From Allium sativum (taxonomy: Eukaryota > Streptophyta > Magnoliopsida > Asparagales > Amaryllidaceae), in assembly GCA_030737875.1 (NCBI GenBank), contig CM060922.1, positions 762,053,603 through 762,117,602 on the forward strand: DNA of 64,000 bases, in the 5' to 3' direction. How positions within the stretch are numbered: position 1 is the stretch's first letter; each line of letters starts with the position of its first letter. Positions 45,074-56,255 of this stretch are shown here, piece by piece. A model generated the notes under the pieces. The model searched no databases and had not been told where the DNA came from. It saw only the letters and a program-made list of their open reading frames with translations. The position numbers and the translations under genes are program-made.

Positions 45074-46437
45074 GGATCCCGTCGGCGCCGAAAGGCGATG
45101 TATATCAGGAATGTGTAATGCATTTACGAGCTATACCGAAGGACGTTCACTCAACAAAGAAGATTTTTGATGAGGAGGCCCTTCGTCGGACAGGTCTACT
45201 CCTGCAAAAACGTAGAATCTTCCCGACGGCCACTTCAAAAAGGGGAAATAAAGGTCTCGAGGAAGGGAAAGGCCATAAGTGTAAAGCCCCTCCTACTATT
45301 GCTAAACATCCCAAAGTTGTGAAGACTCAGGATGTTGAGGCTGAAGGAGGTTTTCATGTTGAGGAAGCGGTTGGTGGAGGAGGTGGTCCATCCTCCGCTC
45401 CTGTCCAGCCTATAGAAGTTGAGGCTAGATCGGGAATGTCAGCAAGGCCGATTCCTCCGATAACCACTTCTGGGATCACCACTTCTTTGGACAGGGCCGA
45501 TCAGTTTAAAGAATTGGATGATGTTCCAATCGAAGTTCCACTGTCTTCTCCTAGTGGCAAGAGTTCTAGAAGCTTGACCTTAACCATTGGGGAGGGGGCA
45601 ACTCCTCCTAGTGGGACTTAATCTAGTTTGTGGAGAGCACACTTAGGCCACACATTCATAAACACTTCATAACACAGCATTTTCTTGCGTACGCGAAGAG
45701 CTTTGGCCTGACCTTTGACTTTGTTTTGCATAGTTGAAATGACTCACGGAGGTGGCGATAATAGGCATCGAGGCCATGGATCGGGGGGGGGGGGGGGGGG
45801 GCGCAAAAGGGCTCGATTTTTAGTGGCTACAAGAAAGAAGCTAAGCTACCTCAGTCCTCTCGCCCTCGCGGACCCGGCGACGATTATCGATATCGACGAT
45901 ACTTAGAATCTCCACCGCCACTTAGACCGTCAGTAGCAGATGCAAGGCTTGAGACTGCAGACACCATACCGAAGGCTCTGATGCTTCCTCTTCCTACCCC
46001 CCAAGTGGAGACCATTCAAAAATATGTTGGTCAGGTTGTTCAGTCAGGGGGGACGACCCCCGAGGACGGGCACGTCGAGAGAGAGACCGGAAGCCCTGCG
46101 GCTGACCAACGAGGAGAAGACCCTCTTGAAAAAGCAGTTTCCGAGCAACTACTTTGATGAGTTGATGTTTGTGCCTAAATTCAGTATGACTCCTCAGGAA
46201 GACACTGATCTTGTGCAAAGGAAAGTGTACCATGCTTATCGCAATGTCGCAGCGTTTGGCAGATACGCTCGGCATCTTTCTGATTTGGTTCGAGCCAAGA
46301 ATGTGAAGATCCAGAATCATGGTCCGATGATCGATGTTGAGCGGATGACTATCCGAAGCCTAGAGACAGAAATAGGTGAGGCTTATCCCTTGGTCGTAGA
46401 TACGTTTTATGCCCATAGTGTCCCATTTGAAAGCTAA
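45074..46437 (+). pseudogene. Antisense ORF copy 1, middle part
   Basis: Frame 1 continues IPSAPKGDVYQECVMHLRAI, then a Lys/Arg-rich and Gly/Pro-rich linker to a TAA at 45619-45621. A second intron may lie between there and the acceptor TTGTTTTGCATAG (near 45732). A run of 19 G (45783-45801) follows, where the reading frame depends on tract length. From 46024 a frame is open to 46437 and includes LKKQFPSNYFDELMFVPKF and RNVAAFGRYARHLSDLVRAK, a conserved-looking helical domain of this ORF. The same relative region of copy 2 is 15780-16960. Confidence 0.55.
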
Positions 46438-46439
46438 TT

Positions 46440-47350
46440 TTTGTTGTTGACACAGCGGAGTTGAAAGAGGCACACAACAGGCTGAAGCGGGAGGCAGAGC
46501 ATACAACTTCGAGTTTCAAGGATACAACGGCTGAGCTTACAACTGAGAACACGACCCTCAAGAGAGATATAATGCCCAACTAGAGAAGGATAATGAAAGG
46601 GTTTCTCAACTTCAAGAGGAGAATGAGGCCATGAGGAAAGAGAACGAGAGGTTGAGGGTTAATAACGCAGAAACTCAGAGGCTAAAGCAGGAGATTGCTA
46701 ATATGAAGCGGCAGGTTGAGGATTCCCAAAGAGATAAGGAGAAGGCTGAGGAAACGACGCTATATACCTTAAGCCAGCTTGATAGAGTAAGGGATGAGCA
46801 CGTGAGAGAGGTTGAGGGGCTCAAGATTGCAACTTAGGATGTTGCGACTAAGACAGAACATGATCTAGAGCCCTATATATGCGACATGTATGTTAAAGTG
46901 CTCAAGCACCGCGATCTTTCATGGATTGATGATTACTCCCGAGTAGTAGCCAAAGTGTGGGATAAGCTGCTGGTATTTGAGGCCGATCTGCATAGGGTAG
47001 ATGCCATTGATGAAGTTGATTTCATGTTCTCTCACTTAAAAGAGGCAGAATGCTTGAAGCTGGCAGATGGAAGGCAACTGCTGAGGAATGATGCTTATGC
47101 GGAATGAGCTGTCGCGAAGTGAAAGACTATGGACACCAACAGTTTGGTGGTGGCCCACGAATTCAAAGGAGGTAGTTCTTCCCAGCAGTCATCTGAGCCT
47201 TTTGCCCCAACAACTAGCTTGCAAGTCGCCCCTCCATCATACCTGAATATAATCCAAATTAACCAGGGTAAGGTCTTGAGAGTTCGGTCCAGGCAACAAG
47301 CGAGGTTTGGTGCCTGCCGGGACTGTGCCACATGTGTCTATAGGTAAATT
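46440..47350 (+). pseudogene. Antisense ORF copy 1, coiled-coil part
   Basis: Heptad-like Glu/Lys/Arg-rich sequence (ELKEAHNRLKREAEHT, then 46631-46837 MRKENERLRVNNAETQRLKQ and onward), interrupted by a TAG at 46835-46837. It continues as LEPYICDMYVKVLKHRDLSW and FSHLKEAECLKLADGRQLL to 47107. The block matches GFYVKAI and ISWVNDYTWML of copy 2 (17640-17705). Coiled coils suggest self-association or binding to another protein. Two further stops precede a Ser/Gln-rich stretch (47129-47347). Confidence 0.6.
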
Positions 47351-47639
47351 CGTGCCCTTCTTAAGTACCTAAAGATATGGGCATGTGAGAATTTCACCGA
47401 CTGATTAGTCTTTTCTTCACTGTACATGCCCCTTTGGAACAGAAATGACAATGAGCTTGGACGCGACTCAGTTTGGATAGCCCGAGAACGGAGTGGGAGG
47501 CTTTGTCGGCCAGCTTGGTAGGGAAAAGTGAACAGAGATTACGCTTATTAAGGAGGAGCTGGCGTACTTTAGCTCTTTCACGGGGAGAAATGGGCAGGAG
47601 GGTCAAGTGATAGAAACTATCAAAGAGAGCGAGCCTATG

Positions 47640-48248
47640 ATGCGCAACATGTATGAAGAGCAATAATCTAGCTTGCGTGCCAAAGACGACGAACAAGAGC
47701 AAAAGAAAGTAGTTGACGAGTTAGCCTGGAAAATGACTGTAGTAGAAGCTAAGAAGAAGGCCAAACAGGATGTCGTGGCCAAACATCAGAGGGAAAGGGA
47801 GGCTGCGACAAAAGAACAGGTGGACTTAAGGGAGAAGGTTGACGCAGAAGCTTCCAGGAAGAAGGCTTCAGAGACATACAAGCAACTTCATGAAGCGGAG
47901 GCCAGGAAATTATGGCTGGGAAGTTGGGCCATCGAAAGGTGGTGACAAAGGCTGGATCCCAAGGGAAAGAGAGCGCCACTAACACTTGCACTTTCACGCG
48001 AGGTCGTTCCTCAGCCTTTGAGGGAAATCCTGCCTGATGATGAGATCACAGAAATCAGCGACGACGACGAGGAGGTCCCGCTAGCCTCTTTTTTCTCGTC
48101 CCCACCCAAAGGGAAGAAGGAGAAAGGAGGCAATTTCAGAAAGCAGAAGAAGAAGGGAGACGATCCATCAAGTGGAGATTCAAGCAAGAAGAAGAAGAAG
48201 GGGGAGAAGGAGCCCAAGGAAGTGGAAGAGGGCGAACTGCCCAAGTGA
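47640..48248 (+). pseudogene. Antisense ORF copy 1, C-terminal charged tail
   Basis: A second coiled coil (47673-47945: MRAKDDEQEQKKVVDELAWK and onward) and, after a frame change, an acidic then basic tail (48018-48248) with DDEITEISDDDEEVPLASF, then KKK and KGEKEPKEVEEGELPK before TGA. The TEISD motif recurs in copy 2 (18812). Lys clusters of this kind often serve as nuclear localisation signals, which would fit a protein acting on integrating DNA, but that is inference. Confidence 0.55.
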
Positions 48249-49330
48249 ATATCTTTTGTCTTTTGGGATGTAGGTCGATAATATATGTAAGTACTGCCCT
48301 CACCTTTTGGATTTTAGAGGCATGGTATGGTTTTCATGTGTACACGATCATTAGAAATGAAAGTATCAAAGTAGGCAGTTTATAAATAAAGATATCAAAG
48401 TATGTATTTTGATTTAGTTGTGTGAATGAAAGCATTAGTTAGTTTTTCTTACATCGCATTTGCGTTGAGTGTTTGAATGTTCGTCCTATGCTTTCCAGCG
48501 TCTTGTACTTACATACGCATACTGGTTGTTACATTTAACCAAATGTGATTAAAGACTCTGCAAGGGGAAGGGGCTCCCCAGTCATGCAGAGGTCGCATGA
48601 TGGTTTCGCTCTTGGGTCTCCCATTGGTCTGGAGTCCTGAGCCATGAGGAATCTAGGTTAGGTGCCCCTTCTCTTGGACCTCCTAGAGTTTGTCAGTCCT
48701 AAGTCGTGAGGTTGCTTGGACGTTGTGATTTGTCCAAATTTTGGCTCTCCCATCATTTTTTCGGGTTTAGAGCACGAGGGCGTCGTTTATTCGCCAAAGG
48801 GTACCCGAATCCAGACCCGGTGGGTTGGATGGTGGCCGAGGGGATACCCCTAAACCTGGAGACATGGGAGCAAAACGATTTATACTCAGTCTCGGTGTTG
48901 GGTCGAGGTTCGAGTAGTACCCGAATCCTGACCTGGTGGGTCGGATGGAGCCGCGGGAGTGGTCGATCTCACACTAACTTGGCTGATGGCTTGCCCTTAG
49001 GTTTGGAGATTGGGTGGCAGAACGATTTATAATCGGTCTTGTCATTGATTACGAGTGATGTTATTTATATTCGGTCTCATCGTTGATTCGAGACTTGAGT
49101 GGTGGTATCGACTCCCATGCTCAGGGTGCCGATCTGGGAATCTGTATGTTTGTGTGTGCAAGCTAATTGTGATGGTTAATCAAGCATATCATGAAATAAG
49201 TAAACACATTCAGAGCACAGAGGAATAATACTCTCTTTACTTATAACTTTGGCAGTAACAGCCTTTACAATGCCTTGAACTTGAAGAAAACTGAATATCG
49301 TTGGAAAGCGGAAAAGCTATACATTAAGTT
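48249..49330. other. Spacer between antisense ORF and pol, copy 1
   Basis: No gene recognised. It contains two diverged GACCCGGTGGGTTGGATG / GACCTGGTGGGTCGGATG blocks (48815, 48930) and matches 19020-20005 of copy 2 in several blocks. A 108-codon plus frame (48706-49032) follows these repeats and shows no domain. Confidence 0.5.
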
Positions 49331-49780
49331 ATGTGAAGTAGTAGCGAACATATTCGTTGTTCCATGCGCTTAGGAATTCGGCGCCATCGATAGTTGCTAG
49401 CTTGAAAGTTCTGTCCCGGAGCTTTTAGCATATGACGTACGGGCTTTCCCATCGAGGACTGAGGTTAGTTGGTGCAGGGAAGATCCATTTCAGGATGATA
49501 TTGCCAACATTGAGGTCCTTGGGAGGGACTCTTGAGTTGAAGTATCGGGCAACTCGTTGGCGTTGTGCGGTGACTTTGAGCTCGACCTCATTCCTTTTCT
49601 CTTCGAGCAGGTCAAGTGATCCCATGAGGAGATCTTGGTTGGTCTTTGGATCGTAGTAAGTGACCCGATGAGATTGGACCTTCAGCTCAATGGGAATGAC
49701 AGCTTCGCACGAAAGGGGTGTGGTCGGTAGCTGACTTGTGGGTGGTCTGGTAAGCCCATAGGGCTAGAGGGCCCACAAGC
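49331..49780 (-). pseudogene. Ty3 Tat/Retand-like pol: post-integrase end
   Basis: Minus frame 49625-49425 reads GSLDLLEEKRNEVELKVTAQ, then RQRVARYFNSRV and LNVGNIILKWIF, followed after a break by LAT.DGAEFL and an HG/NEYVRYYFT-like end near 49335. This matches the end of Tat-lineage pol after the integrase core and the corresponding part of copy 2 (20006-20353). Frame breaks show it is inactive. Confidence 0.75.
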
Positions 49781-50370
49781 CTCTAGCCTTTTCGAGATGC
49801 TTCTTGATTATGGATTTGATCACTTTGTTAATAGCCTCAACTTGCCCATTGGCTTGAGGGAGAGCTATCACTTAGAATCTCTTCTCGATCTTGTGCAGTC
49901 GGCAGAAGTTCTTGAACTCTACACTTTTGAATTGGGTCCTGTTATCGGAGACGATTGCTTGGAGGATTCCACAATGGGTGATGATATTGCATAGATGAAG
50001 TTGATTATCTTCTTGGTAGTAATTATGGCGAGTGCCTCGGCCTCTGCCCATTTGGTAAAATAGTCGACCGTGACGATGGCATAACGTGCCCCCCTCTAGC
50101 CACTGGGAGAGTCCCGATAATGTCAATTCCCCACATGGCAAATGGTCAGGGACTGACCATCTATGTTAACTCGTTAGGTGGGGATCTTGGAATCTTGGAA
50201 AATTTCTGGCACTTATCGCATTTGCAAGCATAGTCCGCCGCGTTCCGGTCGAGGGTCGGCCAAAAGTAACCATGTATGAGAACTTCTCTTGCTAGTGTTT
50301 GCCCTTCGTGTGGTCATGACACCCCCCCATGTATGTCTTGTAACACATGCTCGACGTCATTGTGGGCTAC
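49781..50370 (-). pseudogene. Ty3 Tat/Retand-like integrase, decayed
   Basis: In minus order: DIHGGVS and HEGQTLAREVLIHGYFWPTL (about 50330-50260), ADYACKCDKCQKF (zinc finger cysteines, near 50215), WGIDIIGTLPVARG (first catalytic Asp, about 50130), VDYFTKWAEAEALA, then after a frame change IVSDNRTQFKSVEF (second Asp, about 49945) and LPQANGQVEAINKVIKSIIK (catalytic Glu, about 49840). All catalytic residues are recognisable, but the enzyme is broken by a stop near 50165 and by the frame change. Confidence 0.85.
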
Positions 50371-50564
50371 ACACCAGAGTAACGGCATGGAAAATACCCT
50401 ATGGTGGAGCACCCCATCCAATATGATGTAGCGAGACGACTTTCGGGTGAGGGCTCATTGTCTTTTCGGGGCTCGGGAAGGTTTCCATGCTGCAAATAGT
50501 TCTTGATTGGCATCATCCATGATTTTGACTCGGGCTCGGTCTTTGTCGTTGAAACTGAATCAGT

Positions 50565-51148
50565 CTACGTCTGATTGATGCTCGGAGAGTCGAGTACCTC
50601 GACGGGGGCCTGTCCCATAAGTTGCACATCCCCAGAGCTAGCCAGTTTAGATAGGGAGTTAGCCTTTTTTATCTGTCCTCGAGAAATGTACGTAATTATG
50701 TAGTAGTTGAAGTTGGTGAGGAGTTCGAGAACCCAAGCGAGGTAGGGGCGAGCCATGCCACCTTGGCTTGGTATTCTCCCAATACATATTGTACGACGAG
50801 AGTGAGTTCGAGTATATCTGAAGTGTCTTGATGTCAAGTTCAATTGCAATTTTGAGTCCAGCTATCAAGGATTTGTACTCTACATCATTGTTGTAGCAGG
50901 AAAGTCGAGTTTCAGAGCATAGCATATTGGTTGGACCTCAGGAGTGATGAGTACAATCCCGGCACCGGAACATTGTGCACTAGAGGATCCATCCACATAG
51001 AGTTTCCATTGGGGTTTTGGAGTGTCGGGGTCCTCCAAAGTAAGCTCTTCCAGGACGGTGAATTCCTGATGAAATCGGTGAGGGCTTGCGCGAGGATGGC
51101 CAGACGGGGATGGAAAGTAATTTTGAATCGGCTAGCTCTATGTTCCAT
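50565..51148 (-). pseudogene. Ty3 Tat/Retand-like RNase H, decayed
   Basis: LYVDGSSSAQCSGAGIVLI (about 51000-50945) is the first catalytic Asp block; LKIAIELDIKTLQIYSNS (about 50850-50810) and GRIPSQGGMARPYLAWVLEL follow. Tat-lineage elements carry this plant-type RNase H between RT and integrase. Three frames are needed to read it. Confidence 0.8.
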
Positions 51149-51199
51149 TTCAGAAGCCGTCCAGATGCCTCAGGTTGCTGTAGGACCTATCGTAATGGT

Positions 51200-52505
51200 T
51201 GGTCGGTGAAGACTTTGATAGGGTGAGATTGGAAGTAAGGCGTAGCTTTCAAGAAGAGATCAAAAGATAGTAGGCCAACTTCTCAAGCTTGACATAGTTC
51301 TTTACTGCCCCTGTCCGTCTCTTGTTGATGTAGTAGACGCGTCATTAGACATGGTCTTTGATGTGCACGAGCGCCGAGCTGACGGCCTATAAAGAAACAA
51401 CCAAGTAAATATATAAGTCCTCGTTATCCATAGGGTTGGATAGAATAGGTGGCCGCTCTAAGTGATTCAAGAGGTCCTGGAATGCAGCCGCACACTCTGG
51501 TGTCCATGAGAAATTGAGCTTCCAATTTCTGAATAAGTCAAAAAAGGTAATGCATTTGTCAATGGCTTTTGAGATGAATCTACTTAGAGCGGCGAAGTTC
51601 CCATTTAAACTCTAAACATCCTTGATGCTTCGAGGGGCCTGGATGTCCCAGATTTCTTTGATTTTATCTGGATTAGCTTCGATGCCACATGAATTGACAA
51701 TGAAACCTAATAAATTTCCCGATGCAATGCCGAATGAGCATTTCAAGGGATTAAGCTTCATGCCATGTTGGCGGATGACACCGAACATTTAAGAGAGGTC
51801 TCGGATGTGGTCATTCGATATTATCGACCTAATAAGCATATCGTCCACGTGTAGCTCCATGGAACCCCCAATTTGATCCTTAAAAATGAAGTTAGCAACC
51901 CATTAGTAGGTTGCTCCAGCGTTCTTGAGGCCAAAGGGTATGACGAGATAGCAGTAGAGCACAAGGTCAGTTATAAATGAGGTAAGATTCTGGTTGAGGA
52001 GGTACATCGGAATCTGATTGTAGCCCGAGTAGGAGTCCATGAAGTACAAGAGCTGGTAACCTACGATTGAGTCAATAAGTTGGTCGATCTTTGGAAGCGG
52101 GAAACTGTCTTGCGGGAGTGATTTGTTTAAGTCAGAGAAATCGATACACGTTCGCCACTTGGCATTTGCCTTCTTGACCAAGATTGGGTTAGAGACCCAT
52201 TTGGGGTAATAAGCTTCCCGTATGAAACCGTTGTTGAGTAGACTGTCAAACTTCTCTCTAAGTATTGTTGACCTGTCAGCTCCCATGATTCGATGCTTCT
52301 GCTGAACAGGGAGTTGCGAGCGGTTGATGGCGAGCTTGTGGCAAGCGACTCCTAGATCGATGCCACACTTGTCAGAGTGTGTCCAAGCGAACATGTCAAG
52401 ATTGTCTTTTAAGAAATCCACAAGCTCTTTCCTGATTGCGGCGTGAAGTTGCAATTCAACTTTCAAGACCTTCGTCGGGTCGTCGGGGTTGATCGGAACA
52501 TCCAC
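51200..52505 (-). pseudogene. Ty3 Tat/Retand-like reverse transcriptase, decayed
   Basis: The 200-codon minus frame 52505-51903 contains LLNNGFIREAYYPKWVSNPI, LVKKANAKWRTCIDFSDLNK and PFGLKNAGATY. The conserved catalytic box reads HVDDM (51837-51851), as expected for YVDDM. The thumb and connection (FCLFAALSRFISKAIDK-like, SWTPECAAAF, 51470-51600) follow. The break at 51902 is a TAA after GATY, where the family has QRL. Nearly complete otherwise, with a few other stops downstream. Confidence 0.9.
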
Positions 52506-53080
52506 CGTTGGTTCTACTGAGGTAGCCCTTTCGGAATCGGGCTCTTCATCCTTCCTCAGATCGAGATCGTAGGATAGACAATAGTGACGCCTGAGTTAGA
52601 ACTCATATGCCTTTGATTGTTATGCGGAGATGGTCTTGGCGCAAGAAGGTGGGGGCACGTTCTTTCCTTTGTCCTTGTTGCGCGCATTCCTCCACTCGAT
52701 GAGGTAGCAATCTTTGGTTGTGGCTTGGTCGCCTTCGACGGTACCGATCCCATTGAATTTCATTAGTAAGGACCATAGGGGAATGTAGATTCGGAATGCT
52801 ATGATGAAAAGTCATCGCAAGAAAGCATTGTACGGGGGAGACAACATCAATGAGCATAAAATTGAGGATGCAGACTCTGCTCCAATCCCCTTCTCCAAGT
52901 TCTACTGGTAGGTCAATCATGTCGACAGGGTGATTCATGGATCCATTGAAGCCATGGATCGTCGCATGGCAGGGTCTCAAGTCTTTGGCCTCCAACTTCA
53001 TTAGGTCGTAGGCCGCCTTGAATATGATATTGGCTGAGCTTCCTGCGTCAATGAGGATCCTTCAGAGGAATGTTGGGTTG
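52506..53080 (-). pseudogene. Ty3 Tat/Retand-like aspartic protease, decayed
   Basis: RILIDAGSSANIIFKAAYDL (about 53060-53000) is the active site, with DAG in place of the usual DTG/DSG. The next part, MKLEAKDLRPCHATIHGFNG (53001 leftward), and LPVELGEGD, then FMLIDVVSPVQCFLAM-like sequence, match Tat-lineage protease; the last block normally ends in a YN.ILGRP box. The frame is lost near 52790. The protease would release the mature proteins. Confidence 0.75.
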
Positions 53081-53975
53081 ACTTGAGCGGAGATAACGAG
53101 AGGGTCAATGGTCGGGATCTCGGTCCCCGTGGACTCCCTCTCGCGAAAGATGATGTCATCCCGCATTGTCTTAGGAAGTTTGGCGGGGACCGATTCGTCG
53201 AGGGTAGAATAAGCTTCATATGTGACATGTCTTATGGAGTTGGCATACTCCTCCATTTTGCGGAATCTCTCATGAATGGGATGAGGACCACCACAGATAG
53301 TGTTGATCATAATGCCATGCGACCTGTTGTTGGATGGTCCTGAGGTCGCATTAGCAGGAGCCGAAGGTGCAGGCGTTGAAGGTCCCGTAGCCTCCCTGGG
53401 AGGAGGAGTATCTTTAACGTACTTCACTAAGTGTTTTTCACGGATGAGTTTTCTGATCGCATCCTTGAGATGGTGGAAATCAGTGGTATTGTGCCCATAC
53501 ATGTCGTGAAACCAGGCAGTACTTGCCGGAGTTCTTCTCGCGATCTGTCGATTCCCTCGAGTTAGGCTTCTTGTATTAGAGCATATTACAGGTTTCTAAG
53601 TAGATGGTACCATATCGCGATTCAATGGAGTGTAGTTCCTGTAATTCTGATAGAGATCGTGCTTCTTGGGATCCAGCGGGCTCTAATTATTGTTACGAAT
53701 GCCTTGTTTGTCAGGGTTTAAATTCATCTTGTAGGGGACTGCTCCTTTACCCTTGTTTGTAGACTCTCCAATTTGCTTACCCATAACACTATTGCCGATG
53801 GCGTTGGGGTGTGAATTGTTGGAGAGGTTGGCTCGTGAAGCCCTGTTACGCCTAGCCTCCTTTTAGTATAGGAATTCTCCCGCTTTTTCATAAAAAAATT
53901 CTAAGATCTTGGGCTGCTTTTCATCAGCGAAACGACACCTCTATGCGATTTGATCCATACATGCATTATTGCCCA
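53081..53975 (-). pseudogene. Ty3 Tat/Retand-like Gag, C-terminal part, truncated
   Basis: Minus frames read CMDQIA.RCRFADEKQPKIL (about 53960-53905), then an Asn/Arg-rich linker. MYGHNTTDFHHLKDAIRKLI (53502) follows, the zinc-knuckle-like Gag block of Tat-lineage elements (normally ...HNT.EC..LK..IE.LI). Then a Pro/Ala/Ser-rich linker (53400-53330) and MINTICGGPHPIH (about 53310). The first half of Gag, the primer-binding site and the 5' LTR are missing: the similarity stops at about 53975. Confidence 0.75.
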
Positions 53976-54573
53976 GTATAGACCGATCCGATCCCCTGAT
54001 GTACGACGGAGCCTCTGACCCGTTCAAACACGAGCTAGTCTTCAGCGATCCGAGACGCACGGATCCAGCGACACGTGTCCATAACCGTCATTTTGACTGA
54101 TTCTCCCCATTTGCTCGATCCGATTTTCAAGGGGATCGCGACACCTGTCCACAACGGCTAATTTGACTATTTCTTCAATGGCAGCGATGCGATCCGATGT
54201 TCTCGGGATTCGTGCCACGTGTTACCACGATCCGCCTGACAAAATCAGCTATAAATAGCTCGGAGTTTGGCATTTTTGAGGATCCTTTTGGCAATATTGA
54301 GGACTGATTCCGCCATTATTGTCATACTACCATTTCTTATCAGTTTTATTACTAGATTACCGAGAGAAATCACAATTGTAAAAGTGAGCTAGAGAGAAAT
54401 CATTGGTTGTACCAGCACATAAAGTATAATCAATAACATATAAAGTGGATGTAGGCTCGTTAACGCCGAACCACTATAAATTCTGTGTGTTATTTTCTTT
54501 TTCCTCATTCTTCAGTTAAAACTCTATAAGATTCAGAACAATTTGGGTGTTAGGTCCAAATTTTGATCTAACA
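53976..54573 (+). mobile_element. LTR fragment in plus orientation, Tat-like
   Basis: A plus-strand TATA box (GCTATAAATAGC, 54249-54260) is followed by a transcript-like part and the box CCGAACCACTATAAA (54466-54480). It ends GATCTAACA at 54573. This is the U3-R-U5 order of a Tat-type LTR, but opposite to the element on its left. The left edge is unclear. 53990-54030 reads MYDGASDPFKHE on the plus strand, a faint match to the start of Gag. Confidence 0.5.
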
Positions 54574-54591
54574 ATGATAAAATGTACACAT

Positions 54592-54596
54592 GGGTG
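54592..54596 (+). repeat. Target-site duplication GGGTG (left)
   Basis: GGGTG directly before the copia 5' LTR; the same five bases (TGGGTG if one more is counted) follow the 3' LTR at 60074-60078. Confidence 0.85.
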
Positions 54597-54844
54597 TGTT
54601 AAATGAATAAAGTGATCTGGCAAACGTAACATGGTGCGGCTCACTCATTCATTTAGTTCAACGTAATGGGCTTAACCCAGTTTGTACATCTCTTTATTTT
54701 CAGAGTCCAGTCTCTTTATTAACAGAGTCCAGTTTGTACAACGGTCATTATTTGGCCTATATAAACACTTTATTATCTCTGTACAAATAATTAATTCAAT
54801 TTACAAAAATCTTTCTACATTACAATTTTCCACATTTCCTTTCT
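54597..54844 (+). mobile_element. Ty1/copia 5' LTR, 248 bp
   Basis: TGTTAAATGAATAAAG... to ...CATTTCCTTTCT, directly followed by the primer-binding site. A TATA-like CCTATATAAACA (54758-54769) precedes the likely transcript start. It aligns end to end with the LTR at 59827-60073, with about 10 substitutions and two small gaps counted by eye (about 96% identical). The element end is CT rather than the usual CA, but the flanking duplication supports the edges. Confidence 0.9.
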
Positions 54845-54856
54845 TGGTATCAGAGC
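54845..54856 (+). other. Primer-binding site, tRNA-iMet
   Basis: TGGTATCAGAGC immediately after the 5' LTR, the standard primer-binding site of plant Ty1/copia elements. Confidence 0.9.
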
Positions 54857-55286
54857 ACACTAATGGCAATCTCAATCCAAATTGTGGAGTCTCTCAATCA
54901 ACTTATCAGAATTGTATCATCATTTAAGTTGAATACCCTCCTCTCAGTTTGATTTCATCACTGAAGAGAGTTTATCCAATTTTCTACCTGTGCCTTGCCA
55001 TTACAAACAATTCACGGCTGCATCATCTTAAATGTGCCTCGTAAGTGAATAAATTGTGGCTGTAAATCGATAGAAAATTGAATTTGTTGCAAGAAAGATT
55101 CAAGAAATACGGTCAAAGATTTCAAGAATTTACAACACTCAACTGTGCCATACCTAGAACCTCATATCAGCATTTTTTCATCATCTCTGAGCTTCTGATT
55201 GCAGCAGCTATAGCCTCATCAAATTCTTTTATCCTTGTCCTCCACTTCTTGATGCTCTTACACTTTCTTTACCAGTGTTTTCCATC
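54857..55286 (+). other. Copia leader
   Basis: Untranslated leader between the primer-binding site and the Gag ATG at 55287. A 97-codon frame (55078-55371) overlaps it in another phase and has no domain. Confidence 0.6.
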
Positions 55287-56255
55287 ATGGTTAATGATAA
55301 TGCACCTTCTGCTGCTTCTCAGCCTGTTGTTGCCACTACTATTCCTGATCCGCCAAATGACAATCCCATGAAACCCGTTATCAGTCCAAAATCACAGCTT
55401 ATCACTTCCCAATTAGATGAAAACAATTATTTACTATGGAAACTTCAGATCGAAACAGCAGTTGAAGGATATGGTCTCGAAGGATACTTAAGAGGAACTA
55501 TTGCTATTCCTCCGAAATTTATCACCGATCAGTCAAATAATATTGTATCTAATAAAGAATACAACAAGTATTTTCGACAAGATCGACTTATTTGTTCATG
55601 GCTTTTATCATATATTGGGCAAAGTCTCCTACCATAGGTAATTGGGTGCAAATCCGCCAATGAAATTTGGCTAACTGTTGAAAAATCCTTCAACAATCAA
55701 TCATATGCAAAGGTGATGTTCTATAAAAGACAGCTTCAAAAAATCAGAAAAGAAGGTATACCTATGAGGGAATATCTTGCAAAAATTAAGTCAATGAACG
55801 ACATGCTAGATGCTGCAGGTAGTAAACTATAAGATTCTGAACAAATTCTCGTTATTTTAAATGGATTAAGTGAAGAGTATGAAGCCGTCGAGGCTATAAT
55901 AGCATCTCAAAAACATTTTTCATCCATTGATGATGTTCATGCAATATTGTTATCTCATGAAGCAAGAATAGAGAGTAAAAAGATTCAAGAAAGTGATTAT
56001 TCTGTTAACTATGCAAGCAACAGTACCAAAAACAAGAATCAGAATGTTAAAACTGATCAAACCTTTCAAAGAGGAGGTCCTCCTACCAGAGGCAGAGGCA
56101 GGTGGACCAATACCAATAACCGACCAAAATGCCAAATCTGTGAGAAAGTTTGTCACATAGCCCCAAGATGTTTCTTCAGATTCAATGCCAACTTTGTTGT
56201 CAATACAACTCCTAATAATCAAAGAGGAACTAATCTCACTGCTAACATTGCCTAA
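55287..56255 (+). pseudogene. Ty1/copia Gag, with in-frame stops
   Basis: The ATG at 55287 opens MVNDNAPSAASQPVV, then LDENNYLLWKLQIETAVEGY, typical of plant copia Gag (L...NY..WK). Stops at 55635-55637 (after YIGQSLLP) and about 55830 (after GSKL) interrupt it, but the frame is otherwise kept to 56255. A Gly/Arg-rich stretch (GGPPTRGRGRW) and a CCHC zinc knuckle CQICEKVCHIAPRC (about 56130-56171) close it. The protein would package the RNA in virus-like particles. The short LTR and the Gag style suggest an Ale/Retrofit-like lineage, which is a tentative placement. Confidence 0.85.
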
